DNA of 64,000 bases. Origin: Rhytidiadelphus loreus (lineage: Eukaryota > Streptophyta > Bryopsida > Hypnales > Hylocomiaceae). The DNA is taken from NCBI GenBank assembly GCA_947034895.1, contig OX344764.1, positions 3,224,001-3,288,000 of the forward strand, given 5' to 3'. The translations under genes and the position numbers were made by a program. Shown in pieces: positions 13,481 to 25,500 of the stretch. Position 1 is the first letter of the stretch; each line of letters opens with the position of its first letter. The notes under the pieces were generated by a model. That model was not told the origin of the DNA, made no database searches, and worked only from the letters and a program-made list of their open reading frames with translations.

Positions 13481-14779
13481 GAGCAAAAGGTAGAGGTTTA
13501 TGTATGATCATCCTACTATGTTTTGGCAAATTTGGCAATTAGAAGGGGATTCCAAACGTCACCCTTTTTCCTTTCCACTTGGATAATTATTTATTAATAT
13601 TTTTTTGTCTCAAGGTCCTCATACATCATGAAGACCCTAGAATAAATTATTTTCTAAAGTTTTGAAAACCATTTGCTATTTATTTCCTCCCCATTTCTTT
13701 CATTGGGTTGTAGTCACTGCAATGCATCCATCTACTAGTTTCTACTTACTATTTTCCCTAGTGCAAATATTAAATTTTAAGAAGAAAAATTAATATGTAA
13801 TCCCGGCTTATTTTTTCAACATATTATAGAAAGTTGCAACATGGAAGTTGTAGGATCTACATGTTTTTGGGTAAAATGTTTGAATGATGAAATCTAATCA
13901 TTTAGAAAGGTTGAAAATACTTCTTTTTGAAATTTAGGCACTTTGAACTTGAAATTGGTAAGATTTTTTATTTTGAAATCTTAGGAGAGTGTACTCAATC
14001 ATACAAATTAACTAAAGGATATTATGTTTAAATTTGCTTTGAAGACAAGTATTTTGAAGCAATTTTGTACCTCTAAACATATTGGTCCTTTACGGGTTAA
14101 AGGAACAACTAAAAGTGACATCACTAAGCATATGGTGACATAATGACATGTGCTTCTAATTCAAAGTTGGGCACCAACAAATGAGGACGGAGATTATACG
14201 CTTTTCAATGAGAGGCCCCAAGTGAAAACAAATATTTGACCATGTGGTCTACAATAAAAGGACTCTTTTGGTTTTAGTTACTAATGTGAGGCCTAAATTT
14301 TTCAAAATAATTTTTTTTAATTTAAATTTTGTAGTGCAATTTTTTCCACAAATGGTGGTCAAAGTCATCTGAAATTGCAAGCCAAGGTTCAATTTTTTTT
14401 TCCAAATTTGAATGCTAATATCTTCCAATCTGTATGGTCAAACTTCATGAAATTTTTACCACATGATTTTAGACAACTTAAGTACAAGATCTTATGGTTA
14501 GATTCTCCAGAAAATATTTATTCTATTTTCTTGGATGAATGTAATAGAAGTGGTAGTTTTGAATTGTAGTACAAGAAGTCACCCCTACAAGAGGTCATCC
14601 CTACATGCAGTCTCCTATCCGTACGCACACCTTGAGTTTGCCATGTAGACACCACATGGCATTCAACTGAAGGGGGGTAATTTTATGTAAAGTCAAACGT
14701 AAATTTGACTTTTCGTGATGTCGCGCGAACTCTTCTAGACGTTGTGTGATATCTGCTTATCGCAGTGTCACCTAGTACA

Positions 14780-16035
14780 ACCCTGATCACTACGTTTGAT
14801 AACCACTTTTGAATTGAAGATGAGACAACAATATAGTTGGTGAGCTATAACAATGGAGTAGCTTTGAGATCATTCTATCACGATGTGTGTGAAGACCCAA
14901 GACAATCGCGGAAATTCTACTTACAGAAAGGATGACTCTAGGTACGTCATGATGAAGTTCAGTTACAAATTACCTTTCATAGCAGAGCCCTTCATTTTTC
15001 CTAGCCAAATCACACAAGTTTTCTTCTTAGATGTTGAAGGGAGACCTAGTTAGAAAGTTGTACAACGCAAAGAAGCAAGAGTACAATGAAAGATAGTAGA
15101 GAAGCTACTAGTTCTATTAGAGATGGTTAACCTAGTTGAAGTTATAGAATTATTAGTGGAGAAGAACCTATTAGCACTAGAGGAGTACTAGAGCAGTTAT
15201 GACTCGGTGCTCTTTGACTTAAAGGTGTTTCATGTAGTCCTTAGCAATCATTGTATAGTGACACAAAGCCATGGTAGTTTAGAGATATTGACTATTTTTT
15301 ATTTGGTGTATGGTGCTTGATTTAGCTCATGTGTAATGAATTTTCTAGTCGTAGTTTAATACAATATGGTTGCCCCAATAGGCCTCCTTGTAGTCATTAG
15401 TGACAACACTCTAGGCTTGTCTTGTTGCTATTGTAGTTGCATTCCAATATTGTGCATAGGTAGAGACTTGAACTATAGAAATTTCAAACATGCCCAGTTG
15501 CCTTCTACGAGTGACATGAAAGTTATGTTGTTGTTGCGTCCCAATACTCTCATTTGCAAAGTTTGACTACATATTACTCAAATTTGATTGTAGAAGTCAT
15601 CTTAGAGTCAATGTAGTTGTCGCCCGGGAGGGTGCAATTTATTTGCATCCATGTCAACGCAGTGCTTTCCATGTCAACAGTGCAAAAATTCATTTTGAAG
15701 TTGTCGAGTTCTACTACAAGTCATTTCTCAATCATTTCGAAGTAAAGACCAGTTACATTGTATGATACTAAGTTGTCATTCGTAACTGAGTTCTCCACAT
15801 TGGATTCCCCTAGTTTCCCTACCCAAAGGTCGACAATGTTATGAACAAGAAACTGTGGATAAATCTCAGAGTTCTTCTCTTCTTCATCTCGTAGTCATAG
15901 TCATGATTGCAAAATACTCAAACATTGTGGGTGTTTTAGGTCTAGTGCAATTACGGAGTCAATAGTCATTCTTAAGTCAAACCGAACACCAAGTCATTGT
16001 TACCCACTTGCAAATGTGGTTGATTTTTTGTAGTG
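14780..16035 (+). mobile_element. Fossil 3' part of a CACTA (En/Spm) transposon
   Basis: Around 14790-15195, broken reading frames match the DUF4216 region of the intact CACTA element at 47460-48027. Examples are the DNA for FDNHF..EDET, EPFIFPSQITQVFFLDVEG and the closing NLLALEEY-like segment. About 840 bp further on, the sequence ends in TGATTTTTTGTAGTG at 16035, the inverted form of a CACTACAAAAAATCA terminus. In the complete element the gap between gene end and terminus is 736 bp, so order and spacing agree. The 5' end was not found. The fossil belongs to a different CACTA family, because its terminus is CACTACAAAA rather than CACTACAAGA. Confidence 0.7.
14790..15195 (+). pseudogene. Broken DUF4216-type CACTA gene fragment
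   Basis: Translation in shifting frames resembles the C-terminal DUF4216 region of TNP2-associated CACTA proteins, as seen intact at 47298-48027 in this window. The best block encodes PFIFPSQITQVFF followed by DVEGRP, then an in-frame stop where the intact copy has Trp. Several stops and frameshifts make it non-functional. Confidence 0.68.
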
Positions 16036-17789
16036 ATAGTAGGTAGGTGCTAGCTTCCATTGAAGTCAATGGAACTAAGGGAGTCTAGAGAATTCAAAGA
16101 GAATATACATTTAATATTGTGTTAGATTTTGGCATAAATCTTCTTGGTATAACAACTTATTGAAATTTTGGATGTCTTCAAAGTTTTGAGATGAAATGAT
16201 GAGAGTGATTTTCATTGTTTGTAGCAAAAACCACCTCTAGAGTTTGACTGGTAGGGAGTGTATGGGACCCTAAGCTAGATTGCCTTCCAAGCAATGGACT
16301 CCAATACTGTTTTTGGTTATTTTATTTAATTAAATGCCTTTGAGTGAAAAAGGGAAAGCATCCCTAAATCACTCCAATATGTGTCCTAAAATCACCACAT
16401 CCTCCTAATACATCTTCTAGGAGGTTTCACCCATTTTGCAAGATTCCGAATTTATATATGACTACATTGCAATTGTATACTACTATCAAATTCAAAAGTC
16501 AAATACAAAAATGTACCCATGATGTTTATAGATGTCTTTTAACAACTACACAATTACCATTATTGTTTGAATTCCTTCGATCACTATCTCTATTCAAAGA
16601 TTTGTTGTGTACAATGTTGTTGTAGCATCTGAGTGTGAACAACTTGATCTTACTTTAGAATTGAGTAAGCAAAAAGAATGGGCCACAAACTTGCCCCCAA
16701 TCCCAAAAGCTTGAACAAGGAAAAAATGGATGTTGCCTAGGTTAAAAACACAAAAGTTGTATCACTAAGAACAAAATGGTTAGATTCATCACTAAAATAT
16801 TCCAAGAAACTCACATTTTGATTATTTAGTGACTTCAACTAACATAAAGCATCTTTCACATTGAGATCAATAATCTTGAGTATGGTGCCTATGCAAGAAA
16901 CAATAGAAAATAAAACTAGTAGAATGCAAGTGACAAGTTTCCATACTCTTTTAGATAATAGTGGGTTATCTACAATTGCATAGAAGCTTTACAACAAGTT
17001 ACTTGAAACTTAGTAGCATAAATCCAAGGCCAATTGGAGAGCTCAGCATTCTCGTCAATCCACTCGCGGGTCCACTCGTTGAGACCCTCCAAGCATTAGT
17101 CTCCTTTTTTTTCAAAAAACTATAGAACGTCATAGTTATAAGTTGAGTTCATTGTAAAGAATGCATTTGCTATCGGAACTTGGGAAAAATTGGATGTTAG
17201 AAAACTTTGAAAAACAAACAAATGAATGCCTTAGTTTGTAAGAGATAAATCTTACAAGGAAATTTGATTAATGAATGTCTCACACAAGAATTGCAAATCT
17301 AAAAACTAACAAACAAAACAAAATTAGAAGAAAAGTGAATTTATGCTTGAATGGACAAGGTTGTTGAAGTATTTAGATAAGTCATACTTGGCTTTGAACA
17401 AAGTGGCGACACCATTCATCCATCACTTATTCAATGCATGCTCATCATTTTCTATGGTCTTATAGTCTAGATTTGAGCTTAGAAATGAGAAAGGTGATAT
17501 TATTATAAATTACCTATCAATTGGTACATGAGTTTTGCATGGCTATTTAGCAACATTTGTATGCTTCACAAACAAATATACAATATCAGTACTACAATGG
17601 ATCCCTCATTTTCAATTCATGTGATTTGAAAGACTTTTGTAACCTTTATATGCATGCAAACAAAACACATGCTGAGGAAAATGATGAAATTTTTAGACAA
17701 CTTAGATCAAAGCAAAAATAGTAGGGTAGAAACTATCCTCAAATTAAAATGTCTAATTGCACTACTAAAATAATACCCTCTTTGAACCT

Positions 17790-18647
17790 TCTTTTGAATT
17801 GAGAGCAGTTAAAGAATTAAAGTTCTCCACCTCTTTTGGCAAGGCCACCAAGCTTGAACACCACCAAAAAATAACAGTGGTAAACAAAGACAAGTTCTCC
17901 ATTTCCTTTGGCAAGGGTGCCAAGCTTGAACACCCATTTAAATCTAGAGTTCTCAAAGAAGACAAATTCTTCACTTCTTTTAGTGAGGACACTAAGATTG
18001 AACAATATCACAATTGGAGAGTGGTTAAGGAAGACAAGTCCCTTAATTCCTTTGGCAAGGCCATCAAACTTGAGCACGCACTCAAATTCAAAATTCTCAA
18101 GAAAGACAAGATCTCCACTTTTTTAAACAAGGTTGCCAAGCTGGAACTCCCACTCAAATTGAAGGTGGTCAAAGAAGACAAGTCCCCCACTTCCTTTTCC
18201 AAGGCCACCAAGCTTCTACACCCTTCCATTGAATCAAGAGTGGTCAACGAAGAAAAGTTCGCTACTTTTTCTAGCAAATCTACCAAACTTGAACACACTT
18301 CCAAATTGAGAGTGCTTGAGGATAAGTTCCCTACTTCCTTTGTCAAGGCCACCAAGCATTAGCAACCACCCAAATTGAGAGTAGTTAGGGCAAACAAGTC
18401 CCCCACTTCCTTTACCAAGGTTGTCAAACTTGAACACCCACTCAAACTAAGAGTGGTCAAGGAAAAAAAGTCCCCTACTTCCTTTGGCAAGGCCCCCAAT
18501 CTAGAACATGCAATTAAATCCAAAATTGGCAAGGAAGACAAGTTCTCCAATTCCTTTAGCAAGGCCCCTAACTTAGAACACACAATCAAATCTAGAATTG
18601 TCAAGGAAGACAAATTCCCCAATTTCTTTAGCAAGGACCCTAATTTA
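17790..18647 (-). pseudogene. Distal LRR units of the NLR gene, decayed
   Basis: About twelve LRR units of the same 72-bp family, more diverged than those upstream and in one common frame. That frame carries stop codons at about 18359-18361 and 18008-18010. The series ends at 17765 with NSKEGSKRVLF, possibly the original C-terminus of the receptor. These units are cut off from the main array by the CACTA element at 18648-22212. If that element is removed together with one TTA, the flanks rejoin inside a repeat unit. Confidence 0.8.
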
Positions 18648-19499
18648 CACTATAAGAACCCCGTGTTTTTTTGACATGCAAATTTTGCATGCTCATGTCT
18701 GGAGTGATGTCTGTTCACGTCTAGTCAGACATCCAAAAATTTACGTTCATTAAGACATGGAAAAAACATTGAAAATCTGCTCGGACATCACATGTTTGAG
18801 GCCTGATGTCCAAAAAAACAGTGGTCAACGGGGTTCTGAAATTGTGCCACCTGTCATGCCACATGAGCGTGGGAAGCTATGTAAGATTTTTTTCATCCAT
18901 TACCTGTGAGTGACGTGGCATGTCGACGTGGCATATTTTTTGGGTGTGACGTAGCATTGTTTTGGGGCTCGAAAATAGGTCTAGAAGGAATGCTACTATG
19001 TCATGAATGATGACCACATAGACGTGATGTTGTCTTCTAGGATGTCTTTGAAGACATCTCAGTAGACATTCTATGTCTGCAATGACATCGTGCTGTCATT
19101 CTGGACGCCATTCTTGTCATGTACACTATGAAGAGAAACATCCACTTTGGTTTTTATTGTGCCGAATGTGACATACGACATTTCTGTATTGTCCTTACGG
19201 ATGTTGTTCGTGACATGAGGCGTATGTATGAAAGCAACAACTGGCACCATATAGAACACCGGCTACTGGTTGCGGAAGTTTTTGCATGCATCGCTAAGAA
19301 ATAATCCAGACACACTGATGTCTCCGCGAGCATTTTTTGTAGTGTTCTCTCAATGTCAAAGAAAACATAGTCATATCAGTAGAGATGTCAACGGTGACAG
19401 GGGAAACGTGTGATTCGATGTGAACATGGACGCTACACGAGACGTTCAAGGCGTCATATTTGAGAACAGTATGCCTTACACAATGTTGGCAAGGAGGCA

Positions 19500-19640
19500 C
19501 ACCATACATAATATAAAATACATACATACATCATACATGGTATAAAATATATACATACATTATACATAATATAAAATACATGCATACATCATACATACAA
19601 AAATAATACACCATACATAGTATACAATATTCAATAATTA
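19500..19640. repeat. AT-rich minisatellite (CATA/ATACAT-based)
   Basis: Repeats of the phrase CATACATCATACAT...TATAAAATA, unit about 35-40 bp, roughly three and a half copies, itself built from ATACAT. Lies inside the non-autonomous CACTA element. Likely slippage-derived. Confidence 0.7.
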
Positions 19641-20261
19641 TATCAAAATAAATACTTTAAAAGCATCTTATTGTGATTATAGGGAGGAGATAAGACGAGA
19701 TATTTATATTAGAAAGGTGGTGGGAAGAATGACAAACAATATGGAATATTAAAAATACAATCATGACAAAGGATGAGGGGAGGCGGTGCTGACGTCGGTG
19801 CTAATGTTTGTTTGGGCGTTTATGCTGACATTGTTGTCAGATATGACGTCTATATCCATTGTCTTTGTAGACATTCTTCTATTCAACACATCTTGTAAGG
19901 CAAGACATGCACGTGAATTTTTCCACTTTTGACATGTTTTACCTTCCTTTTGTAGTATCTCCTGGAACGACACATGCTAAACATCATGCACTATAAGAAA
20001 ATTTATGCGAAAATATTTTGAAGATGTTGCTTTCAATAAATGACAGCCAAAAAGACATGTGGATACCAAGGAACTTGAAATCCGTAAAGAAATTTGATTG
20101 CAGGCGCCAAAGGCGATGCAATGATGATTTCCACATGCCACATGCACCTTACATCCTCACTGCACAGGAGCGAGCGTAGTTCATAGCCATAGTGTGCAAC
20201 ATATGCACCCCCACAAACTACATTGGTACAATTCATAAACGCTTGAAAAATGATAAACTGC

Positions 20262-20985
20262 AGTACATGAAGACACATGACTACGATGTACTCATGCAAC
20301 AAGTAAAAGACACATAAATCAACTCCCTTAGAAATGTTCATTTTATTTGCAATAGTACTAGATTAGGCAAATTCCACAATTGAGAGAACGTATGGGTCCA
20401 TGGTGAAGGTGGTGCTTCCAATGTCTGTATCTCCATCACCTTTGTCTTTTTTTGTAAAAGGAACGTAGTGTCTATCTAGAACTGCATGTACTGCAGACCC
20501 TTCTTCAGAGCACAAATTATTACAGATTTCTAAGTACATCATATATAGTTTGTTGTAAACGTGTCAACAAGGACAGGATGTGCAGTCCAGGACATCACTG
20601 ACAATACTGCAATGTCACACACTTGCACTATTCTAGACATCTCTGAAAATGTCCATGCGCATTAGGAAATGTCCACGTGAATATGAAGACAAACTTTTAA
20701 CTAATGCTATTGCATGCGTGTTGCTGTAGATTTTACCGGTGGCAGTTTGAAACATTTTAGATGACAATGTGCGGTTAGCTATCATAAAAATTAGTAGAGT
20801 GTTCAAAGGCTCTATGACAAAGAAGTGAATATGACTGAAAAGGACAGTGTCATGCACAATGTGGTCATGGCCACTTATCTACTAGAGAAGGAGTTTCCCA
20901 CGAATTTCTTGAACATCATGACACATCTCCTAGTACATCTCGTGGAACAATTATTTGTTTGTAGCCCTGTGCATTGTCGATGCAC
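20262..20985 (+). pseudogene. TNP2/DUF4218 fragments inside the non-autonomous CACTA element
   Basis: Two pieces match the DUF4218 region of the intact element. DNA at about 20262-20306 encodes YMKTHDYDVLMQQV (intact copy: GLKSHDYHILMQQI). DNA at about 20867-20985 encodes LLEKEFPTNFLNIMTHL followed by a VHL.EQL segment (intact copy: LLEIEFPPSFFDVMTHLPYHL). Both are on the plus strand in the expected order, separated by unrelated or deleted sequence. Not functional. Confidence 0.8.
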
Positions 20986-22212
20986 CACATGCACTCTTTT
21001 GTTTTCTCACAATGATTTTGTAGGAAGGGCATGTTTCTTGATACATTAATGTCCAGTATTGGAAATGAGCAATTTGAATTTGTCTGTCTAAATTGAACAA
21101 TGGATGTCGTTCATTCAATTTGCTTGACTGAGTCTAGAGGTACGGTGCTTCAAGTGCTTACTATGTGTTGGATACAAATCAAATGAATAAGATGGTCATG
21201 CATTCAAAAGCAAACATTGTACAAGGTAATGTGAACGGATAATGCCATTGTAAGGAAGTACTCCCATGTTTGTTGTTCAACCTATTTACTCTTCAATAGA
21301 CAAGTAAAACACATCAACGCCAAAGAAAGAGTGCAGTGTTGGATGACAACGATGTCAGAATGAAACAGACATATCTGAAGACATTTACATGTTATTGACA
21401 ACATTAGCTTGAGCAGTGTAGTGCTTGCCCGGAAGTCCCCAAGAATGCAAAGACATTGCAAGAGATGTCTCTACTATCGTGCGGATGTCCTCTACGACAG
21501 GTGAATAAGCGACACGATGTTTGAGCAGACATTTGAAGGTTACTGAAAACATGAACTTCAACATGATAGTGCTTGTACAGAAGTCCCCATGTAAGTGAGG
21601 ACATCGCAAGAGACATCCAGACTAACGTTGATATGTCCTCTAAGACATTTGAACAAGCGTCAGGACGTCTCAGCAAATATCGTCAGGAGGAACAAAAAAG
21701 CCATTAAGCTGAATGCTTCAAAATTTGTACTCATGTGGCCGGGCCACATCAACAAAAAATTTGCCACGTCAACGAATTTCCCTCGATCTTACTATGCCAT
21801 TTGCCACATCAACATGTCTACAATTTTTCAAGCCCGAGCATTGCCCAGCCCTCCTTTTATTTATGGCGGTCAAACATTTTGATTAAACAAAAACAACAAA
21901 TTAATATTAAAGTCAATGAAAGAAGGTCAACAAAGCTGACGTGGCAACTTCGATTTTTACAGACACTACTACGGACATGCTTTGGTTTGCAACCATATCA
22001 AAAGAAAGGGGTATGTTAGTAGAAACAAAAAGTTGTTATCACCTAAATTTAGGCTTGTCCGCTACAACAACCACTTTGATTTGTTAAAAGTGGCAAACCC
22101 TCGGGCAAACCATCTTCCAGACACATAGACGTCTCCTTGGACATAGTGTGTCCATCCTCAGACACTCTACGTTGAGTGCCCAATGTAAAAAAAACACTAG
22201 TTTCTTATAGTG

Positions 22213-22528
22213 TTAGAATACGCAAATAAATCTAAAATTGTCAAGGAAGACAAGTTCCCCAATTCCTTTAGCAAGGCCCCTAATTTAGAACACCCAATTA
22301 AATCTAAAATTGTCAAAAAAGACAAATTCTCCACATCCTTTGGCAAGGCCGCCAAGCTTGAACACTCACTCAAATTGAAGGTAGTCAAGGAAAACAAATC
22401 TTCTACTTCCTTTAACAAGGCGACCAAACTTCTACTTTCACCTAAATTGAGAGTAGTCAAAGAAGACAAGTTTCTCAATTCCTTTGGCAAAATCGCCAAG
22501 TTTGAATACCAACTTAAATCAAGAGTGG
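22213..22528 (-). pseudogene. LRR units between the CACTA insertion and the frameshift
   Basis: Four further 72-bp LRR units, read in a frame one base off from the main LRR frame. They encode recognisable segments such as LRNLSSLTTLNLGESRSLVAL and FSLTTFNLSECSSLAALPK. The frame runs into the right end of the CACTA element at 22212. They were part of the same receptor before the one-base deletion and the insertion. Confidence 0.8.
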
Positions 22529-25500
22529 TCAAGCAAAACAAGCTCTCCACTTCTTTTTGCAAGCTACCAAGCTTGAACACCCACTCAAATTCACAATGGC
22601 TAAAAAGGACAAGTCCCCCACTTCTTTTGGCAAGGCCACCAAGCTTGAACACCCACCCAAATTGAGAGTGGTTAAAGAAGACAAATTCCCCATTTCCTTT
22701 GGCAAGGCTGTCAAGCTTGAACACTCACTCAAATTGAGAGTGGTCAAGGAAGACAAGTCCCCCACTTCCTTTGACAAGGTCGCCAAACTTGAACACCCTC
22801 TCAAATTAAAAGTGGTCAATGAAGACAAGTTCCCCACTTCCTTTGACAAGGCCGCCAAGCTTGAACACCAACTCAAATCAAGAGTGGTCAAGGAAGACAA
22901 GTTCCCCAATTCCTTTGGCAAGGCCGCCAAACTTGAACACCATCTCAGATTAAGAGTAGTCAAGGAAGACAAGTTCCCCACTTCCTTTGGCAAGGCCGCC
23001 AAGCTTGAACACCAACTCAAATCAAGAGTGGTCAAGGAAGACAAGTTCCCCACTTCCTTTGGCAAGGACGCCAAGCTTGAACACCAACTCAAATAGAGAG
23101 TAGTCAAGGAAGACAAATTCTCCACTTCCTTTGGCAAGGTCCCCAAACTTGAACACCTACTCAAATCAATAGTGGTCAAGAAAGACAAGTTCCCCAATAC
23201 CTTTGGCAAGGCCGCCAAACTTAAACACCCACTCAAATAGACAGTGGTTAGGAAAGACAAGTTCCCCACTTCCTTTGGCAAGGCCGCCAACCTAGAACAC
23301 CAACTCAAATAGAGAGCGGTCAAAGAAGACAAGTTCCCCAATTCCTTTGGCAAGGCTGCCAAACTTGAACACTCAATCAAATTCAGAGTGGTCAAGGAAG
23401 ACAAGTTCCCCACTTCCTTTGGCAAGGCCACCAAACTTGAACACTCAATCAAATTCAGAGTGGTCAAGGAAGACAAGTTCCCCACTTTCTTTGGTAAGGC
23501 CGCCAAATTTGAACACTCACTCAAATCGAGAGTGGTCAAAAAAGACAAGTTCCCCACTTCCTTTGGCAAGTCCGCCAAACTTAAACACCCACTCAAATAG
23601 AGAGTGGTCAAAGAAGACAAGTTCCCCACTTCCTTTGGCAAGGCTACCATACTTGAACACCAACTCAAATCAAGAGTGGTCAAGGAAGACAAGTTCCCCA
23701 CTTCCTTTGGCAAGGACGCCAAGCTTGAACACCCATCCAAATCGAGAGTGGTCAAGGAAGACAAGTTCCCCAATTCCTTTGGCAAGGCCGCCAACCTAGA
23801 ACACCAACTCAAATCGAGAGTGGTCAAAGAAGACATGTTCCCCACTTCCTTTGGCAAGGCTACCAAACTTGAACACCAACTCAAATTAAGAGTGGTCAAA
23901 AAAGACAAGTTCCCCACTTCCTTTGGCAAGGCCGCCAAGCTTGAACACCTACTCAAATCGAGAGTGGTCAAGAAAGACAAGTTCCCCACTTCCTTTGGCA
24001 AGGCCGCCAAACTTGAACACTTATTCAAATTGAGAGTGGTCAAGGAAGAGAAGTTCCCCACTTCCTTTGGCAAGGCCGCCAAGCTTCTACACTCACTCAA
24101 ATTGAGAGTGGTCAAGGAATACAAGTCCCCCACTTCCTTTGGCAAGGCTTCCAAGTTTCTACACCCTCTCAAATTAAGAGTGGTCAAGGAAGACAAGTTC
24201 CCCACTTCCTTTGGCAAGGACGCCAAACTTGAACATTCATTCAAATCGAGAATGGTCAAGGAAGAGAAGTTCCCTACTTCCTTTGGCAAGGCCGCCAACC
24301 TAGAACACCAACTCAAATCGAGAGTGGTCAAAGAAGACATGTTCCCCACTTCCTTTGGCAAGGCCGCCAAGCTTGAACACCAACTCAAATCAAGAGTGGT
24401 CAAAAAAGACAAGTTCCCCACTTCCTTTGGCAAGGCCACCAAGCTTGAACACCTACTCAAATCGAGAGTGGTCAAGAAAGACAAGTTCCCCACTTCCTTT
24501 GGCAAGGCCGCCAAACTTGAACACTTATTCAAATTGAGAGTGGTCAAGGAAGACAAGTCCCCCACTTCTTTTGGCAAGGCCACCAAGCTTGAACACCCAC
24601 CCAAATTGAGAGTGGTTAAAGAAGACAAATTCCCCATTTCCTTTGGCAAGGCTGTCAAGCTTGAACACTCACTCAAATTGAGAGTGGTCAAGGAAGACAA
24701 GTCCCCCACTTCCTTTGACAAGGTCGCCAAACTTGAACACCCTCTCAAATTAAAAGTGGTCAATGAAGACAAGTTCCCCACTTCCTTTGACAAGGCCGCC
24801 AAGCTTGAACACCTACTCAAATCGAGAGTGGTCAAGAAAGACAAGTTCCCCACTTCCTTTGGCAAGGCCGCCAAACTTGAACACTTATTCAAATTGAGAG
24901 TGGTCAAGGAAGACAAGTTCCCCACTTCCTTTGGCAAGGCCGCCAAGCTAGAACACTCACTCAAATCGAGAGTGGTCAAGGAAGAGAAGTTCCCCACTTC
25001 CTTTGGCAAGGCCGCCAAGCTAGAACACTCACTCAAATCGAGAGTGGTCAAGGAAGACAAGTTCCCCACTTCCTTTGGCAAGGCCGCCAAACTTGAACAC
25101 TCACTCAAATCGAGAGTGGTCAAAAAAGACAAGTTCCCCACTTCCTTTGGCAAGGCCGCCAAACTTAAACACCCACTCAAATAGAGAGTGGTTAAAGAAG
25201 ACAAGTTCCCCACTTCCTTTGGCAAGGCCGCCAAGCTTGAACACCAACTCAAATTGAGAGTGGTCAAGGAAGAGAAGTTCCCCACTTCCTTTGGCAAGGC
25301 CGCCAAACTTGAACACCCATCCAAATTGAGAGTGGTTAAGGAAGACAAGTTCCCCACTTCCTTTGACAAGGCCGCCAAGCTTGAACATCCACTCAAATCG
25401 AGAGTAGTCAAAGAAGACATGTACCCCACTTCCTTTGACAAGGCTACCAATCTTGAACAACCACTCAAGTGTAGTCTCAATAGGGTTTGGCTTGACGCAA

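Larger units (their letters stand above)
10561..17764. other. Gene-poor AT-rich intergenic DNA
   Basis: Between the minus-strand gene and the LRR array. Apart from the repeats and CACTA fossil listed separately, I see no coding sequence, RNA gene or intact element. Open frames here (14375-14569, 15366-15566) are short and unlike known proteins. Confidence 0.6.
18648..22212 (+). mobile_element. Non-autonomous CACTA transposon inserted in the LRR array
   Basis: Starts CACTATAAGAA at 18648 and ends TTCTTATAGTG at 22212, perfect inverted ends of 11 bp. It is flanked on both sides by TTA (18645-18647 and 22213-22215), the 3-bp target duplication typical of the superfamily. Length 3565 bp. Both ends are rich in GACATC/GATGTC phrases, the kind of subterminal repeat that the element's own protein binds. 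It contains only broken pieces of a TNP2 gene (20262-20985), so it would need a helper element. Confidence 0.92.

Noticed and set aside
17756..17775. CACTACTAAAATAATACCC as a transposon terminus
   Set aside because: No inverted partner with a matching 3-bp duplication was found nearby.
23604..25184. Plus-strand 526-codon repeat protein
   Set aside because: It is the antisense shadow of the LRR array; the sense strand has a recognisable LRR consensus and belongs to a kinase-NB-ARC gene, and 72-bp periodicity keeps all frames open.
22213..25470. CRISPR-like or satellite array
   Set aside because: The 72-bp repeats have no spacers and encode 24-residue LRRs in frame with an NB-ARC exon.
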